Source: Odobenus rosmarus divergens (Eukaryota; Chordata; Mammalia; Carnivora; Odobenidae). From it: a stretch of 64,000 nt of DNA. The notes under the pieces are model-generated. The model was not told the DNA's origin. It made no database searches and saw only the letters and a list, made by a program, of their open reading frames with translations. This document shows, piece by piece, positions 23,270-34,689 of this stretch (its first letter is position 1; every line of letters starts with the position of its first letter). Made by a program: the position numbers and the translations under genes. The stretch lies in assembly GCF_000321225.1 (NCBI RefSeq), contig NW_004451010.1:1393863-1457862 (forward strand), read 5' to 3'.

Positions 23270-23606
23270 ACAGCTTTACTGAACGTTGAGAACAGAGTTC
23301 GCCTCCCCACCGTGGTGCTGAGTCGGGACATCCGGGAATCCGGCGGGCAGACCGCGGGTCAGGGGTCAGAGGCCAGAGCATGCGCAAGCGCAGTGGGGCT
23401 CTGGCTTTCACCTTCATGCACCGATGTGGGTGGTGAGCTGAAGTCATTGGCGGTTCTGGGTGGCGAGTCTCACTTGGGGCCATGGACAAAGCCACAGGTG
23501 GCCAAAGCCAATGCTGAGCTCCCAGCCACCACCCCGTGAAGCCGTGCGCGGGGCGCGGGGCGGGGGGGAGGTCTGGGGCACGAGGAGCGGACCTACCTAC
23601 AGCCTC
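23121..23606 (-). pseudogene. GC-rich retrocopy of an unidentified transcript
   Basis: Read on the minus strand, about 335 bp of GC- and CpG-rich sequence end in TTCAGTAAAGCTGTTAAAAA. This contains the variant poly-A signal AGTAAA close to an A-tail. The tail continues as (AAAG)n/(AAGG)n to 23121. The whole insert is flanked by a 15-bp duplication with one difference (CAAAAGCAGAATTTC at 23106-23120, CAAAAGTAGAATTTC at 23607-23621). These are the marks of L1-mediated retroposition of a cellular RNA. No intact protein frame is convincing; one minus-strand frame contains WWLGAQHWLWPPVALSMAPS, but I do not recognise a parent. The GC content contrasts sharply with the AT-rich flanks and would suit the 3' part of a short GC-rich mRNA or a non-coding RNA. 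Confidence 0.82.
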
Positions 23607-23639
23607 CAAAAGTAGAATTTCTTCTCTCTGAAATGGAGA

Positions 23640-24690
23640 AGTCGGTAGGAGCAGATGAATTGGGAGTGGGTGAGAATCAGGAATTCAGTTGTGGTGTGAC
23701 ATTTGATGTTGCAGAGAGAAAACCAGGTGGAGATGTTGGGAAGGCAACTGGATAAACAAATCTGTGTCCAGGCTGGAGAGGTTAATCTGGGAGTCACAGT
23801 ATATGAATGGCATATAAAGCCATGGGGTTGGACTAAATCACATGGACAGTGAGTGTAGATAGAGAGAATAAAAGGTCTGAGAACTGACTCCTGGGCATTT
23901 GCAATGTTTGAGGTCGGAGAAGAGTCTGTTAAGAAGACAGAAGGGGCAGCCAGTGACGTAGGAAGAGAACCAAGAGACAGTGAAGACCCAGAGTGATCAG
24001 CTGTGTAAAATGCTGCAATGGGAGGCTTGAGAATTGACTGTTGAGTTGGCCTTGGAGGTTTGGGTGGCCTTGACAAAGCTGTTTCAGTGCAGTGGTGGGG
24101 ATGAAGGCCTGACTGCAGGGGTTTCAAGGGACACTGGGAGGAAAGGACTGGAGACAAGTGAGGACTGGCTCATTTTAAATTGTTTTCTTTTCCTAAAAAG
24201 GGACCCGCAGGTGGGGCAGTAGTTGGAGGGGCATGTGCAGTAATGGGGGGCTTATTTTAAGACGGGAATTATTACAGCATGTAGTCACTGGTGGGGATGG
24301 TCCAGTAGAGAGGGAATAAGTGATGATTCAGGAGAGCTGTGGTGTGGTTGCTGGAAGGAATGAGCTCCAGGCTCTAAGTGGAGGATCTGGTCTGTCACAG
24401 CAACAGGGACGTTCCATTCACAGCCAGAGGAGAGAAAGCAGGCCATACATGCAGGGAGCTGGCAGATGTGCCAGTGTGGTGTGCTCAGGGTTTGCCTCCT
24501 GTCTCATCAGTGAGTGCTGCAGACCGTTAATAGAGGGTAATGATAAGGCAGGAGGACTTGAAGGGTAGAGGGGAGAAGAGGAAGTGAGAAGTCATGTCCA
24601 GGAGAGTGGGACAGTGAGTGGATGAGGGGACTCGGTAGGATCCCCACACCAAGGCCCACCTCGTGAGGCTAGTGGGCACAGATTTAAGAC
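23640..24690 (-). mobile_element. LINE-2 ORF2 fragment, minus strand
   Basis: The minus-strand frame at 23597-24157 retains LINE-2 reverse-transcriptase order: a PQGSVLGP-like piece decayed to AQESVLRP, then FILSIYTHCPCDLVQPHGFI, a YADDS box decayed to SYTVTP, and ISTWF. Plus-strand words CAACTGTGT-like, GTTTCAGTGCAGTGGTGGGG, GGAGGAAAGGACTGGAGACA and GGTCCAGTAGAGAGGGAATA continue the element upstream in ORF2. It is an old fossil. The left boundary follows the retrocopy duplication and the right boundary is approximate. Confidence 0.75.
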
Positions 24691-25029
24691 CATTCAGAAA
24701 GTTCATGTATTTCCCTTCAGCCTGTCTAGCTGCTTGGCTGCAGTCATGGTATAGACAGAGCACTGAATTGTCTGTCAAGTAATGTCTGGGCTCTGTCCCA
24801 ACCAATTAAATCAGACTCTCTGGGGCTTGGGCCCAACCCTGGTGTATATCTGAAGTGCTTGCCATGTGCAACCAGGCCTGCTTGGATTAAAGCAAGAAGG
24901 TTAAGGGAAGGTTCACAGAAGAGCCCGAGATCCAGGACATCGTGCTGTGAAAAATTCAGTGTCTGTTTAATTACCTAAGTGTGGACTGGAAGTTTAACTG
25001 AGAAAAGGAACCCAAGAGGGGAAACTAAC

Positions 25030-25250
25030 CTTGAGTGAGTGCCTACTAGGGTTAGAAATTGTGCTGCGCACCTCACACGTTTAGTCTTGCATGCGGTAAG
25101 AATTAGGTAAGAATCTTGGAGATAAGAATTTTTAACCTCTCCTTTATGGTAAAGAACCTGAAACTCAGGTGATGTGAGTGGCCTTCAGCAACCCTGCTAA
25201 TAAGTAGTAAAGCCACGATTTGGATCTGGACCAATTTGCTCTAAAGTTTT
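25030..25250 (-). repeat. MIR, minus strand
   Basis: GAGTGCCTACTAGGGTTAGA, then GTGCTGCGCACCTCACACGT, AAGAACCTGAAACTCAGGTG and AAGCCACGATTTGGATCTGG are in reversed MIR order. Confidence 0.7.
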
Positions 25251-26514
25251 TGCTCAAGATTCCGTGAAAGATATGAGACTGAAGCTGTGTGTGCAAGGAG
25301 GAAGTGGGTTTTGATTTTGGACGTGTAAGAGGGCTTCTCAGCTGGAAGAATACTCAGAAAAAAGGCCTGGAGGCAAGAAAGAACATGATGAATACAGGGA
25401 TTATTCAGGGAGAAGGACGCCTCCTGTGGCCAGGTGGGTTGAAGTAAGTAAAAACAAATGATGCAACCACAGCAATTAAAGGAGTTGGGGGAGCGTCTGT
25501 CCTCAGTGGCCAGATAGCTGGACAGCCTGCCAATGTACTTGGGGCCCAAGGAAGCTGCATTGCAGAACTGCTAAGCAAATGTTCCCTGCATTGTTTGTAC
25601 AATTCATTATTTTTAAAAAATGATAGCTGTTGGGCCCATTGAGATAAAAGGTGGCCTCTGAGTATAATCTCATTATCATCTGTCACCATGGCTGGGGAGC
25701 TTTATGTGTCCACAGAACCTCAGAATCTCTATTTCTCTAGCTTTAATCTCAGGGTCAATATCCCAACACAGCACTGCTCATAATAAATAGCTAATAGTAA
25801 ATGATAAAGTAGGCTACTGTGTTTTATTTTATTTGGCTTTCAAGCCAATCAATTTTACAGCTGTCTGAGTGCTGAAAAAAAAAATTCCGGAGACAGCAAA
25901 GAATCATATGAAAAACTAGAACACGCTGACAAAATGAATCTTAATCTCCCCGGCTTCTCCCATGGAAAGAGGCCCTAGGTAGACTGTTGATTATGCATCT
26001 AATAAGGCAGCTGTTGATGGAAATGATCCTTTTGGTTGGTTTGCAGAATAACTCTATTTTATGCCCCTTCGGCCAGTGATACAGCTTCTCATATGCACTT
26101 GTGTGATGACGTTGGTTTGCTTGTCAGCGATGTTTTTTTTTACTTTGAGAATATGGAAAATCATAATTCCTGAAATGATAGCAAAAGAGACAGAGAGAGG
26201 GAGAGAGATGAAAAATAGAATAGCATCTGTCCTCAACAGTACAGCTGATTAAAAAGCTGAATCTACTCTCTTTCTGCCTACTATTCTTCTTGGAAATATA
26301 TGTGGTTCAAATAAGGTGGAAAGTGTCTTCCCAGTCCTGGGGTAGAAAGTCTACACTTTCGAGTTTTTTAATGTTACAGGGGAAAAAAAAGAAATATAAA
26401 TGATCCAATCAAAAACTATGCCATAAATTCAACAAAAAAGGCAACTTCTAAGTATAAATGCTATGCTTGTCTGTGTTTCAAGTTTCTGACCAAGAAGTCA
26501 TTCATCAGTGCAGC

Positions 26515-26660
26515 AGACACCATTCATTCATTCCCTGAGCAAACTTTATATTATAGAGTATCTCCCATGAGCCAGACAGTGTTCTGGGTATTGAGAAAAA
26601 TGCCAAGGGAAATAAGATAGACCCTAAGTTCAAAAACAGCTCACACTAGTGACTAAGGCT
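26515..26660 (-). repeat. LINE-2 3' end, minus strand
   Basis: CATTCATTCATTCCCTGAGC, then CCATGAGCCAGACAGTGTTC, TGGGTATTGAGAAAAATGCC and a GATAGACCCTAAG segment match the reversed LINE-2 terminus. Confidence 0.65.
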
Positions 26661-27229
26661 TTTCCAGTAGATATTCATGGGACAAGAAAGGGACTAATAC
26701 TCAGAGGTTGCCCCCACTATATCCAAAATGTATGACCAGAGTTGGGACTACCCAGAGTGCCGTTTGGACTGCCTTTGTACAGCTTGTTGGGTTGCTATAA
26801 AAGTCACTGTTGCTATTGGATCAACAGGAATCTTCCTGAGAACCAGTGACTGCAAGGGCATTTGCATGTGATGTGTATATTTTATGTAGATTATGTGAAT
26901 GAGTTATAGGCATACTTTTAAAAAATTATCATTGCTATCCTGAGGTGTATTTCTTGATTTTTATTTCCTTTATTATTTTTTAATTACGAAAATCCATTTA
27001 TATCCTTTATGGAAGTCTATGCAGAAAGGCAAAAGATGTTTTGCCAGAGAGGAAGAGTCAGGGGAAACTGGGAGGGCTACAGCAGATGTAACCCGAAGGG
27101 GCTCACTGTCATCACATAGAGGACATTCCCAGAGTTAAGTGCAGACTCTGGTGCCATGGAGGACGACACAGCTGCTTGGTTTCCAAGGAATACATTCTCT
27201 TCATTGCGCCTTCTCGGTCTCTTTTGCTG

Positions 27230-28335
27230 GTTTCACTTTTCTCCCTGGCGTCTTAATCCTGCGGGGGGGCCGCCACTGGTCCCGCTCTCTTTTCCTTCTA
27301 CCTTCACTCTTGGTGATATCATCAGGTCACACAACGCTGAATACCGTCTATATGCTGCCAACTCCCAAATGTATATCTATACCCAGGACCTCTCTCTTTC
27401 TGTCTCTTTCAAACTCTAAACTCGTGTAGAAAATTCCCCTTCAATGTCTAGTCGTCATTTCCTCTCACCCAAAACTTGCTCTACTCACAGCCCTCCCCAT
27501 CTCAGTTGATGGCAATACAGTCCTTCAGGTTGCTCAGGTCAAAAATCTTAGCATCTTCCTTCACCTCTCTTTTCCTCACTCTCCACATCCTATATATCAA
27601 CAAATAGTGCTTTTCAGCATAAAAGCAAAATCTGACCACTTCTCACCACCTCCAGTATTGTGTTCTGGTATGAGCTACTTTCATCTCTTGTCTGGATTAC
27701 TACAAACCCTCTGATTGGTCTCCCTGTTTCTACCCTTCCCTCCTACTATCTAGTCACACTGTAGCCAGAGTGTTCCTTTTAAAATAGAAGCCAAATCATG
27801 TCATCCCTCTGCTCTTGGCCTTGTGATGGCCTCCTATCTTATTAAAGTGATGCCAGTGACCTTCATTATCTAGTCCTGTCATCTCTCTACCTTTTTCCCT
27901 TCTACTCTCCCCCTCTCTCACAGCACTCCAGTTACACTGTTGCCTTGTTTGTCCTTGAACGTGTCAGAGATGATCCCACCTCAAGGTCTTTGTACCGTTG
28001 CTTCCTCTGCCTGAAGTGCTGTCTCCCATATAACTGCATGTGGCTTACTCCCTCACCTCCTTCAACTCTTTACTCCAGTGTTTCCTACTCCATGAGATCC
28101 ACCCTGACCATCCTATCTAGATTTCAACCTGACCCACTCCTGGCACTGCCCTGCCCCCTTCCCCTGCTCCATTCTTTCTATAGTACTTTTCACCTTCTAT
28201 AGGGCTCCCCCCACTTGAACTTAAGCTCCGTGAAACAGGGATTGTTGCCTGTTTTGTTCAGTCATCATCCCAAGCACTTAGAATAGTGCCCAGCAAATAG
28301 TTGGTGCTCAATAAATATTTGAATATAAATAAAAA
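27230..28335 (+). mobile_element. LINE-2 ORF2 C-terminus and 3' end, plus strand
   Basis: One plus-strand frame carries GDIIRSHNAEYRLYAANSQM followed by YIYTQDLSLS, a clear relic of the LINE-2 reverse transcriptase in which the YADDS catalytic box has decayed to YAANS. Downstream lie ATTGGTCTCCCTGTTTCTAC, CCTCTGCTCTTGGCCTTG and AAGGTCTTTGTACCGTTGCT. The 3' terminus reads AGTTGGTGCTCAATAAATAT, ending in GAATGAATATA-type repeats. About 1.1 kb is retained, among the longer LINE-2 relics here. Confidence 0.82.
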
Positions 28336-28464
28336 TGAATGAATATATAATATGCAGGAAGGAACCTCCTTTTAAGGGATATTTCTATCTACACCAAATT
28401 TGTGTTCAGATAGTCCCTAAGGAAACATGGAAACACTCTTCTGAAATTCTAGTATTCTAATCAC

Positions 28465-28690
28465 TAACATTTTTTGTGTGGTTGTTATAAACTGGGCACT
28501 GTGGGAAGTACTCTGTGTGCACCATCTCTTTTAGTCCTCACAACCCAGTGAAGTGACTTGGAATGATGTTACCAACATTTTATATACAGAGGTACACCAG
28601 CTCAAAAAGACTAGGAGTTTTCCCAAGCTACCAGCTTATACGTAGAAGAGTTTCTTTACCACTCTACAATGCCACCTCCTTTAAGTAAAG
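28465..28690 (-). repeat. MIR, minus strand
   Basis: ACTGGGCACTGTGGGAAGTA, then TTTTAGTCCTCACAACCCAG, GTACACCAGCTCAAAAAGAC and a degraded tRNA-like end are in reversed MIR order. Confidence 0.7.
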
Positions 28691-29244
28691 ACCTACTGTT
28701 GAATTAGTTCATCGAGATTCATTTTTTTCAATAGTTTGTTCAAAGTCTTAAGAGAATTCCTAACCAATTGTTTGCAACTGGCTGTGGAAAGACCTTAGAA
28801 GTATGACCGACTAGCCAGGCAGAGCCATAAGAGAGACACAGAAATTCAATTGGGTACTGTTTTAATAACCCTAGATATTAATGATTTTAACAGATTGGAA
28901 AGCTATGAAAAGAATCCAGGATTCTGTCAAGTACAAATGTCTTTAGAGATAACCATACAATATATTTATATACATTAAGAGTCAATAGATGCAAAGCCTA
29001 ATCAAGTAAAGTGTGTAGTCCAGGTGGGAGGAGGTTAGTGCAGAATGCTGTGAGGAGATGAAGAAATCCAGTAAGACAGAATGTGAACTCAGAGCTGTGA
29101 ACTATGAGACAAGCTCATCTGAAAGGTGCTGATAGCGGTGCTGTAAATAGAAGTAGAAAGTCCCATCAGTGTTGCTGCCAGAAAGGCACTCAGCTGCCAC
29201 CTCTTGGTGTTACCATGATTCACTGGAACGACAAGCCCCTTTGT
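28691..29244. other. Intergenic sequence, nothing recognised
   Basis: No gene or clear repeat is visible between the MIR and the MaLR-like LTR. Confidence 0.4.
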
Positions 29245-29690
29245 GGGTAGAGTGGGTTGAGTGGTGCCCCCCCGCCACATCCAAATCCCTGGAACCTGTG
29301 TGCGTTCCCTTCTTTGGAAAAAGGATGTCTGCGGATGTAATAAAATTAAAGATCTTGTAATAAGATCATCCCCCAGTGGCCCAATGACAAATATCCTTAT
29401 AAGAGACAGAAGAGAAGGCACACAGAGAGGGTAATGTGAGGATAGAGGCAGAGATGGGAGTGGTTTGGCTTCCATAAGCCAGGGAAGACAAGGAATGCTT
29501 GGAGCCACCCAAGCTGGAAGGGGCAAGGAGGGATTCTCCTCTCAAGCCTCCAGCGGGAGCAGGGCCCTGCTGGCACCTTGATTTCAGGCTTCCAGCCTCC
29601 AGACTGAGAGAGGATAAACTTCTGTTGTTTAAGCCACCCAGTCTGTGGTCATTTGTCACAGCAGCCCTAGGGAACTACGTGCTTAAGTAT
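29245..29690 (+). mobile_element. MaLR-like solo LTR (MLT1/MST type), plus strand
   Basis: Ordered words typical of mammalian apparent LTR retrotransposons are seen: a degenerate start, TCCTTATAAGAGACAGAAGA, ATGTGAGGATAGAGGCAGAG, TGGCACCTTGATTTCAGGCT, CTGTTGTTTAAGCCACCCAG and a terminal GCAGCCCTAGGGAACTACG. No internal coding sequence is attached. The exact subfamily is not certain. Confidence 0.7.
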
Positions 29691-31974
29691 CACTCAACTC
29701 CAGGCTGCTTTAGATTGAAGTACGGATGTGTTTAAGGAAGTCAACCTGTTGTACATTAATGTTTTGTGTGAGGGAGAAGCATATATATAGCATTTCATGT
29801 GCCTGTAATGTTTGAGACAATTTGACCTAATATTAAAATGAACAGAATTTAAACTCCAATTTATAATGTATGAATAATTGCTTTAGATTTTTAAGTTATA
29901 CTTTTACTAAGTTTATATATACAGTATTGCAATATTTAAAAGTTTAGCCCTCCTTATAAGTTTGGCTTATTATTGTTCTTTGTTATTTGAGTACTCAAGA
30001 AGTTATGTCAGTTCAATCAAAACATTGAAGTAGTAAAAAACATAGAATGCATTGATTTATAAATGCAATTTAAAATGCTTGAAGGTATTAGCTTCGAAAT
30101 AGGATCACATATTATTCAAAGGCCTTTAACATAGTTTAAAAATATATGACAGGCTATATATAATATACAAAGAACAGTAAGATTTGATGCAGAACTTAGA
30201 AGCTTCAGGAAAAATTAGTTTTTATTAATCTGTAACTTTAATAAATTGAATATTAATTTTTAAAAACAGCGTTAACCTCTGAATCGTTTTTATTGCCTCA
30301 GAACCACTCGAGGGCACCAAAAAGCTCACATTTAATAGAAGGAACATAAAAGAAACTTTCTAACTATGTCCTCCTTCAGGAACAGGGCCAAGGGAGGCAG
30401 TCAGCAGGAGTGAATCAGTGTCGGGACAGTGTGAAGGTGATCTGTGCTCTGGTGGGAACAGCAGAAGGCCGTGAACTTCGCTGGTGGGTGCCTTTGTTCT
30501 GAGTCAAAGCGTTCCTTGGCACGCGGAGGAACATGAGGTCCAAAGGCCTCTAGTGACTGAACAGATAACGTGAGTTCCATCAAAGCTCAGCTCCGCTCAT
30601 CCCTGCCTCTCCTCCCAAGACAGTGCAGTGAGTGTGGCGTTGAGGCCAGCGTTTGATGTTCTCTTTCTTTATTAGTTTAATTTGAGGAACCAACTCTGCC
30701 CCCACAGAGAAAACCATAGAATGATCATTTTGAAATGGTAGCTATTTCTGGTTTTAGTACTTAGATTCTCATTCACTGCTGCACGTGTCCTTGGTTTCCT
30801 TACATGTGGCTGCTGGTCCTAATTTCCATTTGCTCCCACATTGGGCCTTTGGTCAGGTCCAAATGGTAGAGCCCTGGGCAGGTGCCTTCGTGACCTGGAA
30901 TACAGGGTGTTGGTCTTCACGTTGCTATTATCAGTAGTCAGAATCATCACAGTGGATGACTGAAGACCTGTAACATGGCAACCGTAAAGAAACAGAAATG
31001 CTTCTATAAGAAGAAAATGAAAGGAGACTTTATAATGACCTTAAATGTGTAACCAGTTTTAAGAGTCCGTAGTTCCATCCACTTCCATCTTATGTTCACT
31101 TGCAAGCTCTCAGAGTGCTCTAGGGGCTTGTAGAGGACAGTGGGGGAAGCAGGGTGGTGGGGAGGGGCATGTGGCTGGCATTGCCCTGCAGAGAGGCATT
31201 CCCCAGTGCTGGATGCTGGCCTGACTTGGACTGCAGAAACCTTAGCATCCTTTCTCTGTTCTGGGCTCTACCTGCCAGTTCCAGAAAAATAGGAAACATT
31301 CCACTTGCTACCTCCCACTACCATATTATGAGAACAAGAACACTGGTTTGTACTGGGTTGAATCAGCAAGGTGTTTGTTTGTTTGTTTGTTTGTTTTTAT
31401 CTCCGTGGGGATTACTCAGGAGGAAAGCAAAGCACAGGAAACCAGGATTTTTATTATATTTCACTAGAAACTATTCCTGAAGTCTCTTTAAAGAAGTTCA
31501 GCGTCCAGCTCTAGCTGAATGATGAGGGAGCGCACCCGTGCGCCTTCTCTGCCAAGTCTTCCCCATGCCTCCCGCTGGCTACCCCAAGTAAGCTAGTGGT
31601 GCTGCTACCTTTCCTCCACTTACCCTCATTTGGCACTTGCTGTAAAAGTCTTAGTCTTGGACTTCAAGGAGCTTTGAGTAGAGTGAAGAGAGAGAACAAT
31701 AAACAGATGGTCATAATGCAGTGTTACAAACACTACTGCAAGTGGCAGGGCTGCCGCGTTATCATTATGCAAACTGTGTCCCGCACAGCCCTAGGTGGGG
31801 GCAGGGTGCCTGCCACGCGGCAGTCCGGCCAACGCATAGCCACGCGTGGCGGCTGTGGTAGCTCTGGAGGCAGAAAGCAGGGGCAGCTCCTCTGGGCTGA
31901 TGACAAAGAGCAGAAGGCGGACAGACGCTACCGCGGTTCCCGTCTTCCCTTCTCCTGTATTCACGTCCTGCTGT
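29691..31974. other. Intergenic sequence; AT-rich part then a CpG-rich patch
   Basis: From 29700 to 30330 the sequence is AT-rich without recognised repeats. From 30330 to 31740 it is of mixed composition, with a short GTTT array at 31373-31398. From about 31750 to 31970 there are 16 CpG dinucleotides in 220 bases, unusual for this window and reported as a finding. No gene was recognised. Confidence 0.45.
31373..31398 (+). repeat. (GTTT)n microsatellite
   Basis: About six GTTT units. It may be the A-tail of an otherwise unrecognised minus-strand insert, but no duplication was found. Confidence 0.8.
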
Positions 31975-32465
31975 AACCCCCTCCACCCAGAGTGTGCCCA
32001 GACCTGTGGCTTCACTTTAACTCACAGTAAGTCAGCAAAGGTAAGAGGATGTCCTTTCTACATTGTTACGGAAGACGCTAGTGCCCCCTCTTGCCAAGAG
32101 TGCCTCTCCTTCGCTGGCTTTGAAGAAGCAGGCTGCCTGTCATGAGCTTCCCGGTGGAAGGGGTGACTGGCAAGCAGGCGTGGGCAGCCAGTGGCTGGCG
32201 GGCAGCGAGAAACTGAGGCCCTCAGTCTGACAGCCCACGGGAGCGGAATGCTGTCGACCACTACAGGAGTTTGCGAGTCTTCCGATGAGAAGCCAGCCCT
32301 AGCTGATGGCTCCACTGCAGCCTGGTGAGCGACCTAGAAGCAGAGGAGCTAGCTACACCACACCTGGACCCTGATTCCACGGCTGAGAGAAAAGAAATAT
32401 GTGTTGTTTTAAGCTGCTGATTGGGTGGTGTTATGGTCATGCAGCAAGAGACAGCATCTCAGGAC
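31975..32465 (+). mobile_element. MaLR-like or other ancient LTR repeat, plus strand
   Basis: The order AGAGTGTGCCCAGACCTGTG, GCTTCACTTTAACTCACAGT, AAACTGAGGCCCTCAGTCTG, GCTCCACTGCAGCCTGGTGA, and GTGTTGTTTTAAGCTGCTGA near the end corresponds to a common old mammalian LTR-type repeat that ends in a TTGTTTTAAGCCAC-like motif. The subfamily is uncertain. Confidence 0.55.
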
Positions 32466-32559
32466 ACATACACACTACGTTCCCGTGGCACTTGGGAAAA
32501 TCCTCAGACCGGTGGATCGTAAATGGCTGTCTTCCCTCTTGAAGCCACAGACCACGTCT

Positions 32560-32750
32560 TATTCCCCAGTTTCCCCATCTATAAAATAGGGTAACAATAA
32601 TACCTACTACTTAGGGCTGCAAGTTAGATAATTTAAGCAATGTTCTTAACGCTGTGCCTGCCTTACTAAGTGCTCAGTAAATCCTACCTCTTAAATCTCC
32701 AAGACTTAGTACAGCACCTGGCGCATGCTTTATAAATGTTTAGTGCATGA
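32560..32750 (+). repeat. MIR 3' part, plus strand
   Basis: CCCCAGTTTCCCCATCTATAAAATAGGG, AATACCTACTACTTAGGGCT and AGTGCTCAGTAAATCCTACC are typical MIR 3' half motifs. Confidence 0.7.
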
Positions 32751-33084
32751 GTGATTAGATGCAAGAGCTGAGGGAGAAGGCCAGTATATCAGTGCTTTAT
32801 GGCAATAGGCAAAGTACCAGAAGCTTGGCCGTCATCCCTCAGGGTCAGCAGGAAGGAACCGAAGAGGTATTAGACAGTAGAGTCAGGGTGACTAAGCACA
32901 CCGGGGCAGGAGCAGGCCCAGGTAAGGTGGCATCTGTTGGGAGCCGCTCTGTGGTTCTGCCTACTCTGGACACCAGCTTTTTGACTGGAATAGATACATG
33001 GCTTTCAACCAGGAGTTCTTTTATTCAAGTTTTATGAATCCACACTTTGTATTGAGAGCTATAAACAGTTTACTTACCCATATA
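32751..33084. other. Intergenic sequence, nothing recognised
   Basis: About 330 bases with no recognised gene or repeat, ending at the TA target site of the Tigger element. Confidence 0.4.
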
Positions 33085-33576
33085 CAGGCACACCTCATTT
33101 TATTATACTTTGCTTTATTGCACTTCACAGATACTGTAGGGTTTTTTGTTGTTGTTGTTTACAAATTGAAGGTTTGTGACAACCCTGTGTTGAGCAAGTC
33201 TACCAGCACTATTTTTCCAAGAGCATTTGCTCACCTTGTGAGCACTTAGTGTCACATTTTGGTACTTCTCACAATATTTCAAACGTTTTTGTCATTACTT
33301 TCTTTGTTGTGATGGTCTGTGATCAGTGATGATGATTCCCTGAAAGCTCAGATTATGGTTAACATTTTTTTAGCAATAAAGTATTTTTTAATTAAGACAT
33401 GCACATTGTTGTTTTAGACATAATGCTATTGCACACATAATAGACTATAGTAGAATGTAAACAGAACTTTTGTATGCACTGGAAAACCAAAAAATCCATT
33501 TGACTTGCTTTGTTGCAATATTTGCTTTATTGCTGGGGTCTGGAACCAAACCTGCAATATCTCTGAGGTGTACCCA
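33085..33576 (+). mobile_element. Tigger1-derived internally deleted DNA transposon (MITE)
   Basis: This 492-bp copy starts CAGGCACACCTCATTTTATT and ends CTCTGAGGTGTACCCA, giving inverted ends (CACACCTC versus GAGGTGTA). It is flanked by TA target duplications (33083-33084 and 33577-33578). The left part matches the Tigger1 5' end (ACAAATTGAAGGTTTGTGAC, AGCATTTGCTCACCTTGTGA). The right part matches the 3' end (TTTTTTAGCAATAAAGTATT, CATAATGCTATTGCACACAT). The whole pogo-like transposase gene is missing, with the junction near 33330. Confidence 0.9.
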
Positions 33577-33689
33577 TACAAGAAATATAGGAGAATCAGC
33601 AGATTCTGCTGCGACTTTTTAAATTCCTCCTTTCTGTGGATCTGATAATAGTCTTTAATACTCCCCTTGCTACTTCTTTCATTCATTAT

Positions 33690-33810
33690 GCATTCATGTA
33701 TTCCACCCACAAACATTTATTGAGGACAACTCTGTGCCAGTCTTTGGGGTAGGCACCAGGAATACAACAGTGAGCCGAACAACTGCTCACGGTCCTGGGG
33801 CTCATGAATG
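33690..33810 (-). repeat. LINE-2 3' end, minus strand
   Basis: ATTCATGTATTCCACCCACA, AACATTTATTGAGGACAACT, GTGCCAGTCTTTGGGGTAGG and AGGAATACAACAGTGAGCCG match the reversed LINE-2 terminus. Confidence 0.7.
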
Positions 33811-34689
33811 TCACATCTGGTTGCAATCTCTTCTGTATGTCTTGAGAACCGCCCCCCCACACTCTCCGCCCTTGCTATTTGTGTTGTGCTGGAATGTTCT
33901 ACTTTGTTTTGGGGTCCTTAGTATTCTTTGCAGTCTTTACCCTTTACGTATGCACTTGACTAGGCAAGTGATTTTGCAGCTAATAGCCTCTTTAATCTGG
34001 ATGTTCTTTGTGATCTCTTTTCTGGTGTTTTCTCTGAGGAACTGGGGAGATAAGAAGGCCCTTTGATGGTTAAAAAATCCTTTATTTCTTGGAACATGAC
34101 CTTAAAGTGGGTCATGCATTGCATAACACCCCACACTCACAGATATTATGGAAGGAAGACGGTGGGATACCCCACCTAACTGAGGCGAACAGCTCTAGCT
34201 GTAGAATGGGGTGAAGTAATCGCCAGGAGGAGCAGAGAGAGCAGTAAGGAGAAAGCCCAGCCACAAGAAATATGATGCATCCTCAGGTGATCGCGGAGGG
34301 CCAGCACCTGACATCTCAGTCTCGCTATTGCTGATTTTTTAGCAAAAGCTTTGGATCCACCAAATGGAATTATAAATGGGCAGACTTGCATTAAAGTTTG
34401 TCGTCTGCTTTTAAAAAACCAAACAATAAAATGAGCAGACAACCTAAGAACCTACTGCACAACCTAAGCAATAGTATGTTATAAATATCATCGAAGCTTC
34501 CTGTGAATAGCGTTGCCAGATCTAGTCAAAAACAAGCAACAACGACAATAAAATATACCCTATTCATTTTAAATTTCAGATAAACAATAAATAATTTTTA
34601 GTACAAGTATGTCTCATGCAATATCTGGGATATAGTTATACTAAAAACATTATTCATTATTTAAATTCCAAGTTACCTGACCCCCCCAT
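33811..34689. other. Intergenic sequence, nothing recognised
   Basis: No gene or clear repeat is visible in about 880 bases. Confidence 0.4.

Larger units (their letters stand above)
24691..27229. other. Intergenic sequence with scattered old repeats
   Basis: Apart from the MIR at about 25030-25250 and the LINE-2 piece at about 26515-26660, I see no gene or named element. The stretch at 25780-26260 is AT-rich and lacks recognised repeats. The 60-residue frames there have no family resemblance. Confidence 0.45.

Noticed and set aside
23103..23609. 168-codon minus-strand frame with a Lys/Glu-rich end
   Set aside because: The Lys/Glu part is the retrocopy A-tail microsatellite and the rest is GC-rich retrocopy sequence; no protein family was recognised.
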